Shown here: piece after piece, positions 22,861 to 34,600 of the stretch
Position numbering within the stretch: position 1 is the stretch's first letter
How the letters are laid out: each line of letters opens with the position of its first letter
From: Ipomoea triloba
Lineage: Eukaryota; Streptophyta; Magnoliopsida; Solanales; Convolvulaceae
NCBI RefSeq assembly: GCF_003576645.1
Contig: NC_044919.1
Location: 12,461,454 to 12,525,453, forward strand
Direction of reading: 5' to 3'
Length of the DNA: 64,000 nucleotides
The notes under the pieces: generated by a model
Told to the model about the DNA's origin: nothing
The model's database searches: none
The model's input: the letters and a program-made list of their open reading frames with translations, nothing else
Position numbers and translations under genes: made by a program

Positions 22861-23759
22861 TAGAGTCATGATCAGGTGCGGTCGTGCTCTCCCGTGCGGC
22901 CGTGCGGGCACACACCACTCAATGTTACGAAATACGCCACTCAATGTTAAGAAACACACCACAGTGCAGATTTGTGGGGTGTTTTTCTTAACATTGAGTG
23001 GCGTATTTCGTAACATTGAGTGGTGTGTGCCCGCACGGCCGCACGGGAGAGCACGACCGCACCTGATCATGACTCTATATATATATATATAGAGTCATGA
23101 TCAGGTGCGGTCGTGCTCTCCCGTGCGGCCGTGCGGGCACACACCACTCAATGTTACGAAATACGCCACTCAATGTTAAGAAACACACCACAGTGCAGAT
23201 TTGTGGGGTGTTTTTCTTAACATTGAGTGGCGTATTTCGTAACATTGAGTGGTGTGTGCCCGCACGGCCGCACGGGAGAGCACGACCGCACCTGATCATG
23301 ACTCTATATATATATATATAGAGTCATGATCAGGTGCGGTCGTGCTCTCCCGTGCGGCCGTGCGGGCACACACCACTCAATGTTACGAAATACGCCACTC
23401 AATGTTAAGAAACACACCACAGTGCAGATTTGTGGGGTGTTTTTCTTAACATTGAGTGGCGTATTTCGTAACATTGAGTGGTGTGTGCCCGCACGGCCGC
23501 ACGGGAGAGCACGACCGCACCTGATCATGACTCTATATATATATATATAGAGTCATGATCAGGTGCGGTCGTGCTCTCCCGTGCGGCCGTGCGGGCACAC
23601 ACCACTCAATGTTACGAAATACGCCACTCAATGTTAAGAAACACACCACAGTGCAGATTTGTGGGGTGTTTTTCTTAACATTGAGTGGCGTATTTCGTAA
23701 CATTGAGTGGTGTGTGCCCGCACGGCCGCACGGGAGAGCACGACCGCACCTGATCATGA

Positions 23760-23790
<31 letters not shown>
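22861..23790. mobile_element. Tandem array of four identical 229-bp near-perfect palindromes (MITE-like)
   Basis: Units begin at 22861, 23090, 23319 and 23548, exactly 229 bp apart, and appear identical. Each is a hairpin with perfect 92-bp arms (GAGTCATGATCAGGTGCGGT...) around a nearly symmetric 28-bp centre near GTGCAGATTTG. Units are joined by (TA)n; the final tract runs to 23791. Each arm holds two copies of CACTCAATGTTA. The structure fits a MITE that inserted into TA-rich DNA and was then amplified in tandem. Identical 74-residue ORFs on both strands are a by-product of the symmetry. An assembly duplication is possible. Confidence 0.92.
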
Positions 23791-23793
<3 letters not shown>

Positions 23794-23794
23794 T

Positions 23795-25492
23795 GATAAA
23801 AACCCAGTAGAAGAGGCACCAATTTTCTTTGGATAAAAAAGATGCGCCATTATGGTTGATAAGTGCTTATTTGTCTATATTTTCCTCCATTTTACTAAGT
23901 CATTTTGTTTATAGATCATTCCAAATTTTATGAAAATTAGTGTTTATTTGTGTTATTTTGCAAGGAGTATGAGTTGGAAAACATTGGAAGCAAAGATGAG
24001 TATTTTCATGCATTTTGGTGGGCATTGGAGTCAAACAGAGGCCAAATATGAAGCTATGAAGATGGATGCAACACTTATAATGGAGCTCAAGAGTGATGTT
24101 TTCAATGGTCTTGGTCATTTAGGCAAACCAAAACAAAACAAGAGCAAAAGATCAAGACATTGCAATTTCGCTCATTTCGACAACTATTTTGGTATTTGGA
24201 CGATATCTCGGCCTAGAAATATCCAAATTAAGTGATTCTTGTGCCATTGGAAATAAGACTCAAAGGTATAAAACTCTTATGCAGACATTAAAGCGTAAAA
24301 AGGAAGCCAAATGGGTAAAAAAAAATCGTCATTGAAGTTGAAGTTCCAAACTTACATATTTCGTCCAAATCTGACACTATTCGGTATTTTGACTATATCT
24401 CAGCCTAAGAATATTCAAATGAGGTGATTTTTGCGCCACTGGAAAGAAAACTCGAAGGGCTACAACTTTCATGAAGATCATAAATCTAAAATATGACGTT
24501 TTGAAGGTCAAAAGATACGGCCAAGTGCATGGCGATGTCACTGGCCGTGTCTTTTTGGACGATTTATAGTGCATTTTGCCATTTTCAGCAGTCTACGACA
24601 CGCCCGTGTCACTCCTACTCTGTTTATATTTAAGCTCATTCTGAGCATTTTTAACTCGGCTTTCGACGATGTTCGAACCCTAGTAATTTCTTTTCACTTC
24701 CTTTCATATTTTTATGTTAGATTAGACTTAGATTTAGGTTTCTAAACATATTTGAAGCTTGTAATCAAGGATTCAATACTTGGATTCCAAGATTTACCAT
24801 CAATTTGACTAGAGAAGTTTTCTTTCCCTTATCTATTTTCTTTTGCAAGATTTATGTTTATAATTTGTGCCTTTGTGTTCCTTATGCTAAATTTAGTTTA
24901 TGGGCTTGAGTTAGGGTTGCATTATCAATCTTGATGCTAAATTTGTGATTATTGTAAAAAGGGGAAGAACTCTAACCTAGGGCTCATTGTGTTTGTGAAG
25001 GTTTTGTCTTTTTATTTTGCTTATGATTGATGTACACATTCATTGGCATGTATTTAGAGGATTCATTGCTTCAATGAGAGTTGGTGATGAATTCAAGCCA
25101 CCCCTTGCATAAATCCAATTTGCTTTTATGAAAATAGGTGAAATTCGGGGTTTAAGATGCTAATTGTGCTTGAAGAACTTGGAGTTGATTCACCATGAAA
25201 ATAAGACAATTTCTTGTTCTAATCCTTGTATATTTGCTCACATGAGTGACTTATATACTAGGATTTCTACGTGCACTCCCACTTGATTCTTGGTTATTTG
25301 TTCTCCCTAACCCGGTAGGTTGTTAAAGCATCTAGATGATAATGCATCCTAACTTGAGTCATATTTCTTTATTTTGTGTTTATCTTTGTGTATATGTGTT
25401 AGTCTTACTATTTTCTTAAAATTGTTGTTTGCTTAGCTTCTTGTTGATTTTCTTATACTAGTGCTTAGTTCTGATTGCATATTGCGTGTCAT
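23795..25492 (+). mobile_element. Probable solo LTR of a Ty3/gypsy (Athila/Tat-like) element
   Basis: About 1.7 kb of non-coding sequence from TGATAAAAACCCAG to ..TTGCGTGTCA. It has the internal duplication typical of these large LTRs: TATTTTGACTATATCTCAGCC at about 24382 matches TATTTGGACGATATCTCGGCC at about 24192. A TATA-like TGTTTATATTTAAGC lies at about 24621. The downstream half (24700-25490) is leader-like: 'CTTAGATTTAGG', 'AACCTAGGGCTCATTG', and the late 'CTAACCCGGTAGG' block. No PBS, gag or PPT adjoins it. It resembles the 54.2-55.4 kb LTR in layout. Boundaries are approximate. Confidence 0.55.
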
Positions 25493-25506
25493 AAATTCCA
25501 ATCCCA

Positions 25507-25845
25507 TGAGGCTGTCCTTAACCCTGCCAATCTCCCCCTTTCTAATCTATGTGGCAAGAGAGAGTTTTTATTTATTTATTATTATTTAATGCCATGTGTG
25601 TTGCAATAGGAGAGAGAAATTGCTAAATTAGCAAGAGGAGAGAGAATAAAATAGTGGGAGAAAAAAGCATGGTAAATTTGATTTGTTTACTTTTTTTTTA
25701 TTTCTTATTATATTATTTAGTTATTATATTTATAATATAATATATGCAAATTTCAAATAGTGAAGAATTTACAAATTTGATGACGTGGAAGTGGACCCAT
25801 TTTAGAAAGTGAGAGAAATTTCTGGGTTAAGGATAGCCTGAGTAT
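25507..25845. mobile_element. MITE with GAGGCTGTCCTTAACCC-type inverted termini
   Basis: The left end GAGGCTGTCCTTAACCCTGC (25507) is mirrored by GGGTTAAGGATAGCCTGAG at about 25823-25845. The interior is AT-rich and non-coding. TSD not resolved. Confidence 0.6.
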
Positions 25846-26269
25846 GATATTTCACACCCGTACACGTACTATCATTCATTTTTGCTACAATCAACAGTTT
25901 TAGCATTTACTTTCCAAATTTACTAAATAATTACTAAAGAAATAATACACAATAATAAGGAATATTTGACTATAGTTAATATTTTAAATAATTAGTTTTT
26001 GCTAATGCACATAAATAAGAAAATACTAAACTTGTTCAATAATTTGATTAATTTAAAATTGGATTACCGTGTAGGTGAAATTGTTATCTAATCAACCAAA
26101 CAAATATTTTGATTGTTTAAGTTAATTGGTCGAATTAATCAATATTTTATTATGTATAATATTTATTATATTATATATTTGATATAAGCATCTTCTACAA
26201 AAATTATGCGAAGAGGATGACTCTTAATATACAAATAATAAACTAACGTGGTTATGAAATAATGTTATT
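25846..26269. other. AT-rich stretch, nothing recognised
   Basis: About 420 bp, AT-rich, no supportable ORF or repeat. It may be intronic or decayed sequence of the CACTA element that follows. Confidence 0.4.
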
Positions 26270-26885
26270 TTATTTAAGGTCGATTGGTGGGATGTTTACC
26301 ATAAAACTAGATTCAAAGTTGACAAATTTGAGTTTCCTATAGTCAATATTACACGGAAGTTGCAATATGATGAACCATATGTTTTAGCTTCTCACCTCAT
26401 GATTTTTATGATCTCCCTGATGATGATGTAGAAGATAAACCAGCAAGTTATTGTCAATACAATACCTCATGATTTTTATGATCTCCATGATGATGATGTA
26501 GAAGATGAACCACGTCAGGAAAATGAAAATCAAAGTTTTAATTATGAGGATAATAATGATGTTATTTTTTTTAGGTCTTTCTCTCCGTCCGTTTAACGGT
26601 CCGGGGTCCACCCACGTTCGCTCAGGGGGTGTGGGAATTGAACCCATGTTCTCCCGAAATTCTTTCCCACGAAGAGAGCTCACTTGCCACTTGAGCTACC
26701 CCATTGGGTTATAATAATGATATTGTTATGGTATTGCATACGCCTGATTCAGATGCTGCAACGGTTGAAGTAAGCTCATCAAATGTTAATGAAATTGATA
26801 GTGATGGAGAGGCTTTTATTATTAATGTTGATGATGAGATTCCAACAACTAAAGATGATGAATGTGGTGGTGATGATGATGATTG
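26270..26885 (+). pseudogene. CACTA (En/Spm) element protein remnant with DUF4216 domain, split by a SINE
   Basis: The translation from 26281 reads DWWDVYHKTRFKVDKFEFPI then VNITRKLQYDEPYVLAS, the core of DUF4216, a domain found C-terminal to the transposase in plant CACTA elements. It is followed by an acidic tail: DFYDLHDDDVEDEPRQEN up to NYEDNND, interrupted by a SINE at 26561-26710. The tail then continues in frame (YNNDIVMVLHTPDSDAATVE...) to GGDDDD-stop at 26885. A 45-bp segment (PHDFYDL.DDDVED) is duplicated at about 26396 and 26467, and the first copy shifts the frame. The upstream transposase is missing. Non-functional. Confidence 0.75.
26561..26710 (-). mobile_element. tRNA-derived SINE inserted in the CACTA coding sequence
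   Basis: On the minus strand it begins AACCCAATGGGGTAGCTC. An RNA polymerase III A box (TAGCTCAAGTGG) lies near the start and a B box (GGTTCAATTCC) about 45 bp later. It ends in an A-rich tail (complement of T8 at 26565-26572). It is flanked by an 11-bp direct repeat, ATAATAATGAT, at 26550-26560 and 26711-26721. Excluding the insert and one repeat restores the acidic reading frame of the host CACTA protein. It is not a functional tRNA gene. Confidence 0.88.
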
Positions 26886-27268
26886 AGTATTATATGAATT
26901 TTTATTTATAACTTTTGGTCATATTATATTAAAGATTAAAGATTCATTATATTGTTTATGTTGTTAATTTCGCTCCCACTCAAGTCAAATTTTGATGCGT
27001 CTTTATTTAGATGATTCAAATTCGTAAGAAATGATTCGTTAATAATGATTGATATTTTGTTTGTAGTAAATCATTAACCAATCATATACTCCATAGAAAT
27101 GATTATGTAATTAGTATGTATTATGAATTATATAAAATGCAATTTTAAATATTTAGTTCAACAAGCTGCCGGTGACGACAAAAGAAACAACACATATATT
27201 GTGGAAGGGCGCCGGGGAAGTAACAAGAACTAAAAGAGGAAGTTTAGTAGTTTACACTACATACCCAT
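26886..27268. other. AT-rich 3' sequence after the CACTA remnant
   Basis: Non-coding, AT-rich; no CACTA terminus (CACTA/TAGTG) could be fixed. Nothing else recognised. Confidence 0.35.
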
Positions 27269-28275
27269 TAGAGCATCTCAATACGGAGATTTTAAAAGGT
27301 TTTTTTGTAGGTGGTAATGCACATGTGGATGAGAGAAAATATATTGGATTCTTGTAGGAGGTAATGGATTTTGTCAAATTTAGTGGGCCCCACCACAAAA
27401 AAAAAAACTGTCTCCTAGTGCTTGTGAGGTTGGGCGCGTTAAATAACCTTTTTATTTTTATTTTTTTAGTTGTTAGACTTGTTTTGTTTTTTCCTTTTCT
27501 TTTTCTTACATTTCTCCTCTCTCATCTCTCCTACTTCACAACCTAAAACCCACAAAAAACCTCAACAAATGAGGATGCTCTAGAGCATCCACAACAATGG
27601 GTTTTTCTTAGAGCATCACCATCATTGAAGCATGAAGAAATTATGTACATTTAGCACATGGAGAGAGAGAAAGTATGAGAGAGAGAGTGAAATGGGTTCA
27701 TCTGCAAGTGAAAAATTATTCAACAGTATTTTCTGACAAAATTAACTAAGGAGAGGGGCTGCTATGCGTGTACTGCGCACAACTGGCCCGTACTGCGTAC
27801 AACATCTTTTTATTTTTAAAAATTTGATTTGTTTTAATTATTTTTTTCATCCCCTCTCATTTCTCTTTCATAATCATACTTACAAAATCCCTCAAAAACC
27901 ACGAAAAAACTTCATTGATAAGGATGCTCTTAGTTTTATTGTGGATCCCACTATGAGGTGGATGATAGAAAGAGGTGAGAGAATGTAAAATGATCTCTTG
28001 CAAGGTCTTGATTTTTTGTGGGCCCCAAGGAGAGAGGAAAAAATGGAGAGCATTAGCTGTTGTGTGGGTTTCCCGCACAGCAAACGCCTAGCTGGGCGCG
28101 TGCACGTGCCCAATGGTGCGTTATAATAGCTTTTAATTTTTTGTTGGCGTCAAATTTCGTAGCTTTTTATTTTTTCATCATATTTTCTCTTCTTCTATTT
28201 CCTTTATCTCTCTCCTACTTGAATCATACAAAATCGTGAAAGAACTAAATTAATGTGGATGCTCTTAAAATCGAC
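27269..28275. mobile_element. Cluster of nested MITEs with (T)AGAGCATC termini
   Basis: AGAGCATCTCAATACGG (27270) pairs with GAGGATGCTCTAGAG (about 27571-27586). AGAGCATCCACAACAATGGG (27582) and AGAGCATCACCATCATTGAA (27610) start further copies. AGGATGCTCTTAG (about 27920) and GTGGATGCTCTTA (about 28255) end them. Each contains a GTGGGCCCCA-type block followed by CT-rich sequence. The elements are nested or end to end, non-coding, and lie just upstream of the ATX gene. Short ORFs at 27764-28113 are artefacts. Confidence 0.65.
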
Positions 28276-28528
28276 GATCAGAGTACAAAAAAATTGGGGT
28301 CTAATTTGAAATGTTGGAAAAGTAAGGGTGTTATTGTAAATTAAACAAACATAAGGCAATGCGGATGCAATTTGTCCATACAATAAGTTAATTGAAATCC
28401 TAATTTTAGTATAAGATGGAGATAAAATCTTTTGCGTACGAAAAAGAGAGAAATTAAAGAAAAATAAAATAAAAAAGCCTCCATGAATAAAAGCTGGTTG
28501 CTCAGATCAAATTCCTCTCTCTCTCGCG

Positions 28529-28536
28529 GCGGGAAA
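28529..28536 (-). promoter_or_regulatory. Candidate E2F-binding site
   Basis: TTTCCCGC on the minus strand, flanked by GGCGG sequence, matches the plant E2F consensus TTTSSCGC. It lies 153 bp before the start codon, suggesting S-phase or proliferation-linked expression of the methyltransferase gene. It is sequence match only. Confidence 0.5.
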
Positions 28537-28671
28537 CAGATTGTTTCCCCTAAAACCTCCCTCCAAAATCAAACCCCATTTCCTTCCAAACCCTAGAAAA
28601 TTCCCAGTTAATTTTTTTTTTTTCCGAATTCCCAATTTTCCTGGAGATCACATTCGATTGTTTTCTCTTTC

Positions 28672-28683
28672 ATGGTTTCTTGA
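28672..28683 (+). promoter_or_regulatory. Minimal upstream ORF (Met-Val-Ser-stop)
   Basis: ATGGTTTCTTGA ends five bases before the main ATG at 28689. If it is in the mRNA, ribosomes would have to leaky-scan or reinitiate at very short spacing, so it could dampen translation. Confidence 0.5.
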
Positions 28684-28688
28684 TTCCA

Positions 28689-31600
28689 ATGGCATTACCG
28701 TCCAGTGATTTAACTCGAACTGTGTGGGCAGACGAAGAGGCGAGGCCCTCGTCGCCGTGGCGGGTGCGGCAGCGGCAGCTGCTGGAAGCGGAGGAGGAGT
28801 CTGTGGACGTGGAGAGAGGGACGCCTTTGAAGTACGTCTCACTATGCGACGTCTACTCGGCAACCTCCCCTTGCGTCAGGGCCAGCGGATCGAAGAAAGT
28901 CAAGGCCTCTCGCAAAATCACAACTTTTGACATTCCGAACTGTGCAGCTAAGCAATTCGTTCCGGCGGCACCTACCAATTCTAGTACAATGTCGAAGCCC
29001 CCTATTACGCAGTTCTACACGCGCCGCTGCAAGAGGAAGCAGCCCGAACCCTCCTTTTTCAACTCTCTTACTTCGCCCCTGCAGCCAATTGTTGCAAAAC
29101 TGGACAATGTGGAGGTAAAGACTGAAGTAGAAGAGGGGACAGAAGATGAGATTGTTGCAAAGGATGAGAATTATGATTCAAAGAAAAGGAGAAAAGTGGG
29201 AAGCAGTTTGGAGCTGTTGAAATTGGGGGTGGATGTGAATTCAATTAGCAGTGGCCTTAATGGGTTAAGGGAAACCCGGAATAAAACTACCATTTGCAGT
29301 AATAATACTGTTACCAGTGATAACAATAAGACTAATTGTAAGACTAATTCTAGTTTAAAGGCAAATAATGTTAGGAAGCAAAAAGAGGATGGTGCTTTGG
29401 AGATCAATTTTCAATCTGGGCAAATTCGTTGCAAAAAATGGGTTTGGTATGAGCACCCCTTCCTTGTATGTATCATTTTATTATTTTGTGGGTGGACACT
29501 TTTTGAACTTTTAATGGATTTCAGGCTAAGATTCGAAGGAGTTGATCCAAAGAAATTTGTAGGACTACAATGCAAGGTATGGACCTTATAAAATCTTGGC
29601 TAGGTTGAAGCTCATGCCTGATTATATGATAGATTGTGAAGAGTTATTGGCCTGTGCATGTGAACAGGTTTACTGGCCCTTGGATGCTGATTGGTACAAG
29701 GGTCGCATTCTTGGATACAATTTTGATACTGGACGGCATCATGTAATTGCTTTTACAGCTGTTATCCATACACTTTTTATTCTTAAATCCGTTACGTAGA
29801 TTAGTATTTGCTGCTGTTAAACCATGAATTATTAATTAGTTTAGTTCTATGCAGGTTAAGTATACTGATGGGGATGAAGAACATTTGATTTTGTCAAACG
29901 AAAGGGTCAAATTTTTTGTTTCAGCCGAGGAGATTAAACATTTGAAGTTGAGTCGTACTGATGGAAGCGCTGAAACAGATGGAATTGATGTTAATGAGAT
30001 GGTCGTCTTAGCTGCTAGTTTAGATGATTGTGAGCAGCTTGAGCCTGGGGATATCATATGGGCTAAACTTACTGGTATTGGTTTCATGATTTTATCTTTA
30101 TGAATGGGCCCACTTAAATGTGCCTAAATTAGTAAATATCTATTACGGATAAAATTTAACTTTGCATTTCATATATGCGATCATATGGCTAGCACCCACG
30201 TTGGCCTGAATAAGGAATACATTTAGCAAGTAGATATGGAATAAGCAATGAGAAAGCCACATCAATACAAGATAAAGTGTGAACTTTACCTAGTAGAAAA
30301 CTGATTGTCTTTTTGTCATCTATGATAATCCTCTCTTCGTTTCATATGGCCATAGTGAATTTCTTGTTAGGTAGTTACTCAATAAACATCTTAAGAAAAG
30401 CTCTAATGTTAGAACAATAACATATATATGGCATGGCAAATTATTATGAAATAATCTAAAGCTAAAGATGAAATTTTAGATATGGGGGAACAGGTCTCAC
30501 GATATATTTAGCAGCTTTGTGATCAAATTAGATGCATGTTAGGCATGAAGCCTATCCACTATGTAGTGAGTTGTAGGTACACGTGATGGGTTTTTGGTTG
30601 CTTTCTTTTTGATGAGTGAGTAAAAAGCTTTTTGGTTCTTTACATGGTTGCAGTAGGCGCTAGGCGACTAGCGCCTAGCACCTAGGCGGTAACTCGCCCA
30701 ACTCGGCAAAGTTAGCCGAGTTAACTTGGGTGAGTCGGGGCCTTGTTAATGTTTTTTATTATATTTATATATATTTAAATTTATTTATTTATATAAATAA
30801 GAGAAGTAAGATATATATATATATATATGTATGTATGTATGTATATATATATAATATGACATCCACCCACATGCACTATTTTTTCATTTTTATAGGTCGC
30901 TGCCTAGGCACTGTCTAAGCGCCGCCTAGGAAGCAATTCGCCTCGGCGTAGGGGCGCCTAGCGCCTAGGCGGCCGATTTTTGCAACGGTGGTTCTTTACC
31001 ATTTTCCTGATTTTTGCAAGACTGGGACTTTAGACTCAGGTGTGGTTCTTGTATATTTTGCAAGACTGGGACTTTAACCACATTTTCCTGATATGTCGCC
31101 GCCTAGGCACTGTCTAAGCGCCGCCTAGGGAGCAATTCGCCTTGGCGTAGGGGCGCCTAGCGCCTAGGCGGCCTATTTTTGCAACAGTGGTTCTTTACCG
31201 TTTTCCTGATTTTTGCAAGACTGGGACTTTAGGCTCAGGTGTGGTTCTTGTATATTTTGCAAGACTGGGACTTTAACCACAGTTGCAAGACTGGGACTTT
31301 AGGCTCAGTTGTGGTTCTTGTATATTTTGCAAGACTGGGACTTTAGGCTCAGGTGTGGTTCTTGTATATTTGTACCATTTTCCTGATTTTTGATAATACA
31401 GTTTATATAAGGATATGAGTTTTGAGAGAACGTCCTTAATTATTTAACCACATTTGCATATAGAGGCTAGTATTGAATTCCTTGAATTCAGTCAGGCAAT
31501 CAAGGAAAGTACTGGTTTTTGGAAAGTATATAAATGCATGAATCAACGTTTTGCAAACCTGTTTCTTTCAATGGTAGTCATGTGATCAAGTTTTGAGGTC

Positions 31601-34600
31601 ACTTGCACAGAAATATTATACTAAAGAAACATGTGTACTATTGAGATGTCATGCCTATCACTTGTTTATGCAGGTCATGCTATGTGGCCAGCCATTGTTT
31701 TAGATGAATCTCAAACAGGTGGGCGGAAAGGCCTGAAAAAGACTTCTGGAGAAAAATCAGTTCTTGTGCAGTTTTTTGGCACCCATGACTTTGCTAGGTA
31801 TTTGCTTCAGGAATTTATTTAGTATCTGTGGTTCAACATGTAATGATTAACTTGCTTATCGGTCTTTACGTAAAATTAACTTCCGTGTGCACTAATATAA
31901 ACTTATTACATTGGTTGCCAGGATCAAAGTGAAGCAAGTTATCTCTTTTCTTAGAGGACTTCTTTCTTCATTTCACTTGAAATGCAGGAAACCAAATTTT
32001 GTTCGAGGTTTGGAGGAAGCAAAAATGTAAGCTTAATTTGCTTGTTTCTGTTAAGGTGTTGAGGGTACTGCATTTTCTGTGTTTTTCATTTTCCTATTTT
32101 TCCTTTAAACATTGACTTTTGTCATGAGATAGATATCTAAACATTGATATTTTAAAGATTAGTTGTGCTAAAGTTTATATTATCTAGTTTATCGTCACTG
32201 ATCCCATGTACTTGTCTAGTTGTCTGTCATTCTAAAACAACTACGAGTACACCTTTGGGATTGACTTGGCAACGCATGGGACAATAGCCCCTTGGTTTCC
32301 TTTGGGATTGATGTCATGATTGCATTTAGAGAATGTTAGTCTTTATTAGTTTTGGTTGCTGATAAAAGAAACTTCATTAAAGAGATATCAAAGTGAGGTC
32401 AGAAGTCCTGCAAAGTCTATAGGAGTAGATTAAGAAAAATCTAATGCAGCACATACAAATCTATTTGCAAATTTGTAAATGGTAACCCCTGAAAAATCAA
32501 CTGCTTTTACCTCAAAGATTCCAATAACTTTATTATACTAAAAAGATGTCTTGGATTACTCTGTCATTGAAAAATTCTAGCATTTGGATTTAACCAAGCA
32601 GACAATCTTTGACAAATCTAATCCATCCTGGTTCTTCTTTTTATCTAAAAACTTAGTAACCTAGCATGTTCTCTGTAGAATGTGGGAAGACAATTTTCTC
32701 CTGATATAATAGAATGCCATCTTTTGTCCAGCTACGGCATTGCAATGTGGAAACATATGATAACAACCCACATTGTGCATTGAACACATCATGCCCATGA
32801 AATACTTGCTTGGCCTTTTAACCTGATGTAAATAATTACCTATTTACCTTTAGGACTTCTAATACATACTCTTCACTAGGGTCCTCATTGTCAAAAAATT
32901 ATTAGGAACTGCAAAACCTTCCTTGATTTTGAGCAATGCATCTTATTTTGATGTGGAATTCTGGAGCTTATGAATATTGAACTATGTCTAGTTACCTGAT
33001 ACATGTTATGCTCTGAATTGTGGTGAATTTTTCTAAGTAGGATATGGTCTAGGGTTGAAGTTGCTTGGAACTATTTTTGTATACATTAGTTTCTTGAGCA
33101 AGAAAATTGGTACCAGTTTTCATCGTGTCAATCAGGTATCTTAGTGAACAGAAACTCCCAAAAAGAATGTTGCGCTTGCGGAATGGCGTTGAAGCTGATG
33201 ATTATGATAGTGAAAAAGAAGGGGATGATTGCCATGCTGATTCAGATGGAGAGAGCATGGAGAATGGGCTTCAAAGAAGACTTGAGGACCTCAGACGTTT
33301 CCCCTTTGAATTGGGGGATCTGCAAATAATTAGCCTTGGTAAGTCTCTTGTTACTCAAATTATATCACAAATGTTTGAATTTGCAGGGTATAAGATGTTT
33401 TTCACCCTGATTTTGTTTGTTTTGATTTGCATAGTCCTGACAGTCTAAGCCAAGCCCCATTTTTGTTTAGCTTTGCATTACTGCTTATCCTTTCTTCACT
33501 TCCAATAATAGAATGAAGAATTATTTGTGGAGAGTGGAGGCCATAAACCAAGTACAATTTGTGTTTTGAAAGATTACATGAAGAAAAACATACATAAAAA
33601 TGTTCTTTTTATCATCTTAAAGTATTGTGTTTGATTCTTTTGGAACTGGAAATTTTTTAATTTGTCAACTTTATCATGCCCAAAATATATTCCTATATTC
33701 CTAATTCCTATAGTGGAAATAGAGTGAGATTTGATAATTTCAACCTGATGATTCTTTTGAACTTGAAGGATATTGTAATAAAACAAGAATTCCTTAACTT
33801 ATAAATTTTTGGTATGCTCAAATTATATTCCCCAGAGGAAAATAGAGGAAGGTTGGATTTTCAACCAGAGAAGGCCATCTGACTTGAAGGATATAGACAT
33901 TTACCTGAATGTAGTCTTTATGCATGAACATTAAAGTGTATTTAATTTAATCTGGAACAGTCCTTTTAAATTTTTATTTTTAAATTTTTTCGATTATATC
34001 TGAAATATCTACATCTGTCCATTACAAATGTCTAATTTATACTGTGCAGGAAAAATTGTAGATGACTCTGATAATTTTCAAGATGACAAATGCATTTGGC
34101 CTGAAGGATATACTGCACTGAGAAAATCTCCTTCAATAATGGGTAAATTCAGAGTGGATTTTCTTTGGTTTCCATAAAGCTACGCCGCTATGGTGTTGCT
34201 GCATCATTTTCATGACATGGTCTTTACATTTGATTCACTTTGTAACACTGTCAAATCCTTGTAATTTGCTGAATTCAGATCCTAATAAATGTGCTTCATA
34301 TAAGATGGAGGTACTTAGAGATCCTGACTTGAGGACACGGCCTATGTTTCGAATTACTTCAGACAATGGGGAGCAGGTAAATATGATAAACTGGTCTCCA
34401 CAATGATTTTGTACCATCTCAGATATGGTATCATGAAAAAGAACTTTTATATGACAATCATTCAAATTTCCTTTGCTTCTTACATGGTCTATTTTATCTG
34501 AATTCTTTATTAGCTTCAAATAAATATTTCCAAGATTGATGTAGTTGTGCATTTGGGTTTCAGTTTAAGGGATCCACACCATCAGCCTGCTGGAATAAAA

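Larger units (their letters stand above)
28276..28688 (+). promoter_or_regulatory. Promoter and 5' leader of the ATX gene
   Basis: Upstream of the ATG is a CT-rich leader (28513-28570). At 28529-28536 GCGGGAAA is an exact match on the opposite strand to the E2F consensus TTTCCCGC. An upstream ATG at about 28483 opens a frame that reaches a stop at about 28594, and a minimal uORF lies at 28672-28683. The transcription start is unknown, so which elements are in the mRNA is inference. The MITE cluster ends about 410 bp upstream of the start codon, limiting the conserved promoter. Confidence 0.55.

Noticed and set aside
22846..23836. Repeated identical 74-residue ORFs on both strands
   Set aside because: They are produced by the palindromic symmetry of the 229-bp units; no start context, splice signals or protein family.
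26561..26710. Possible functional tRNA gene
   Set aside because: A and B boxes are present, but the sequence lacks a cloverleaf, has an A-rich tail and a TSD, so it is a SINE.
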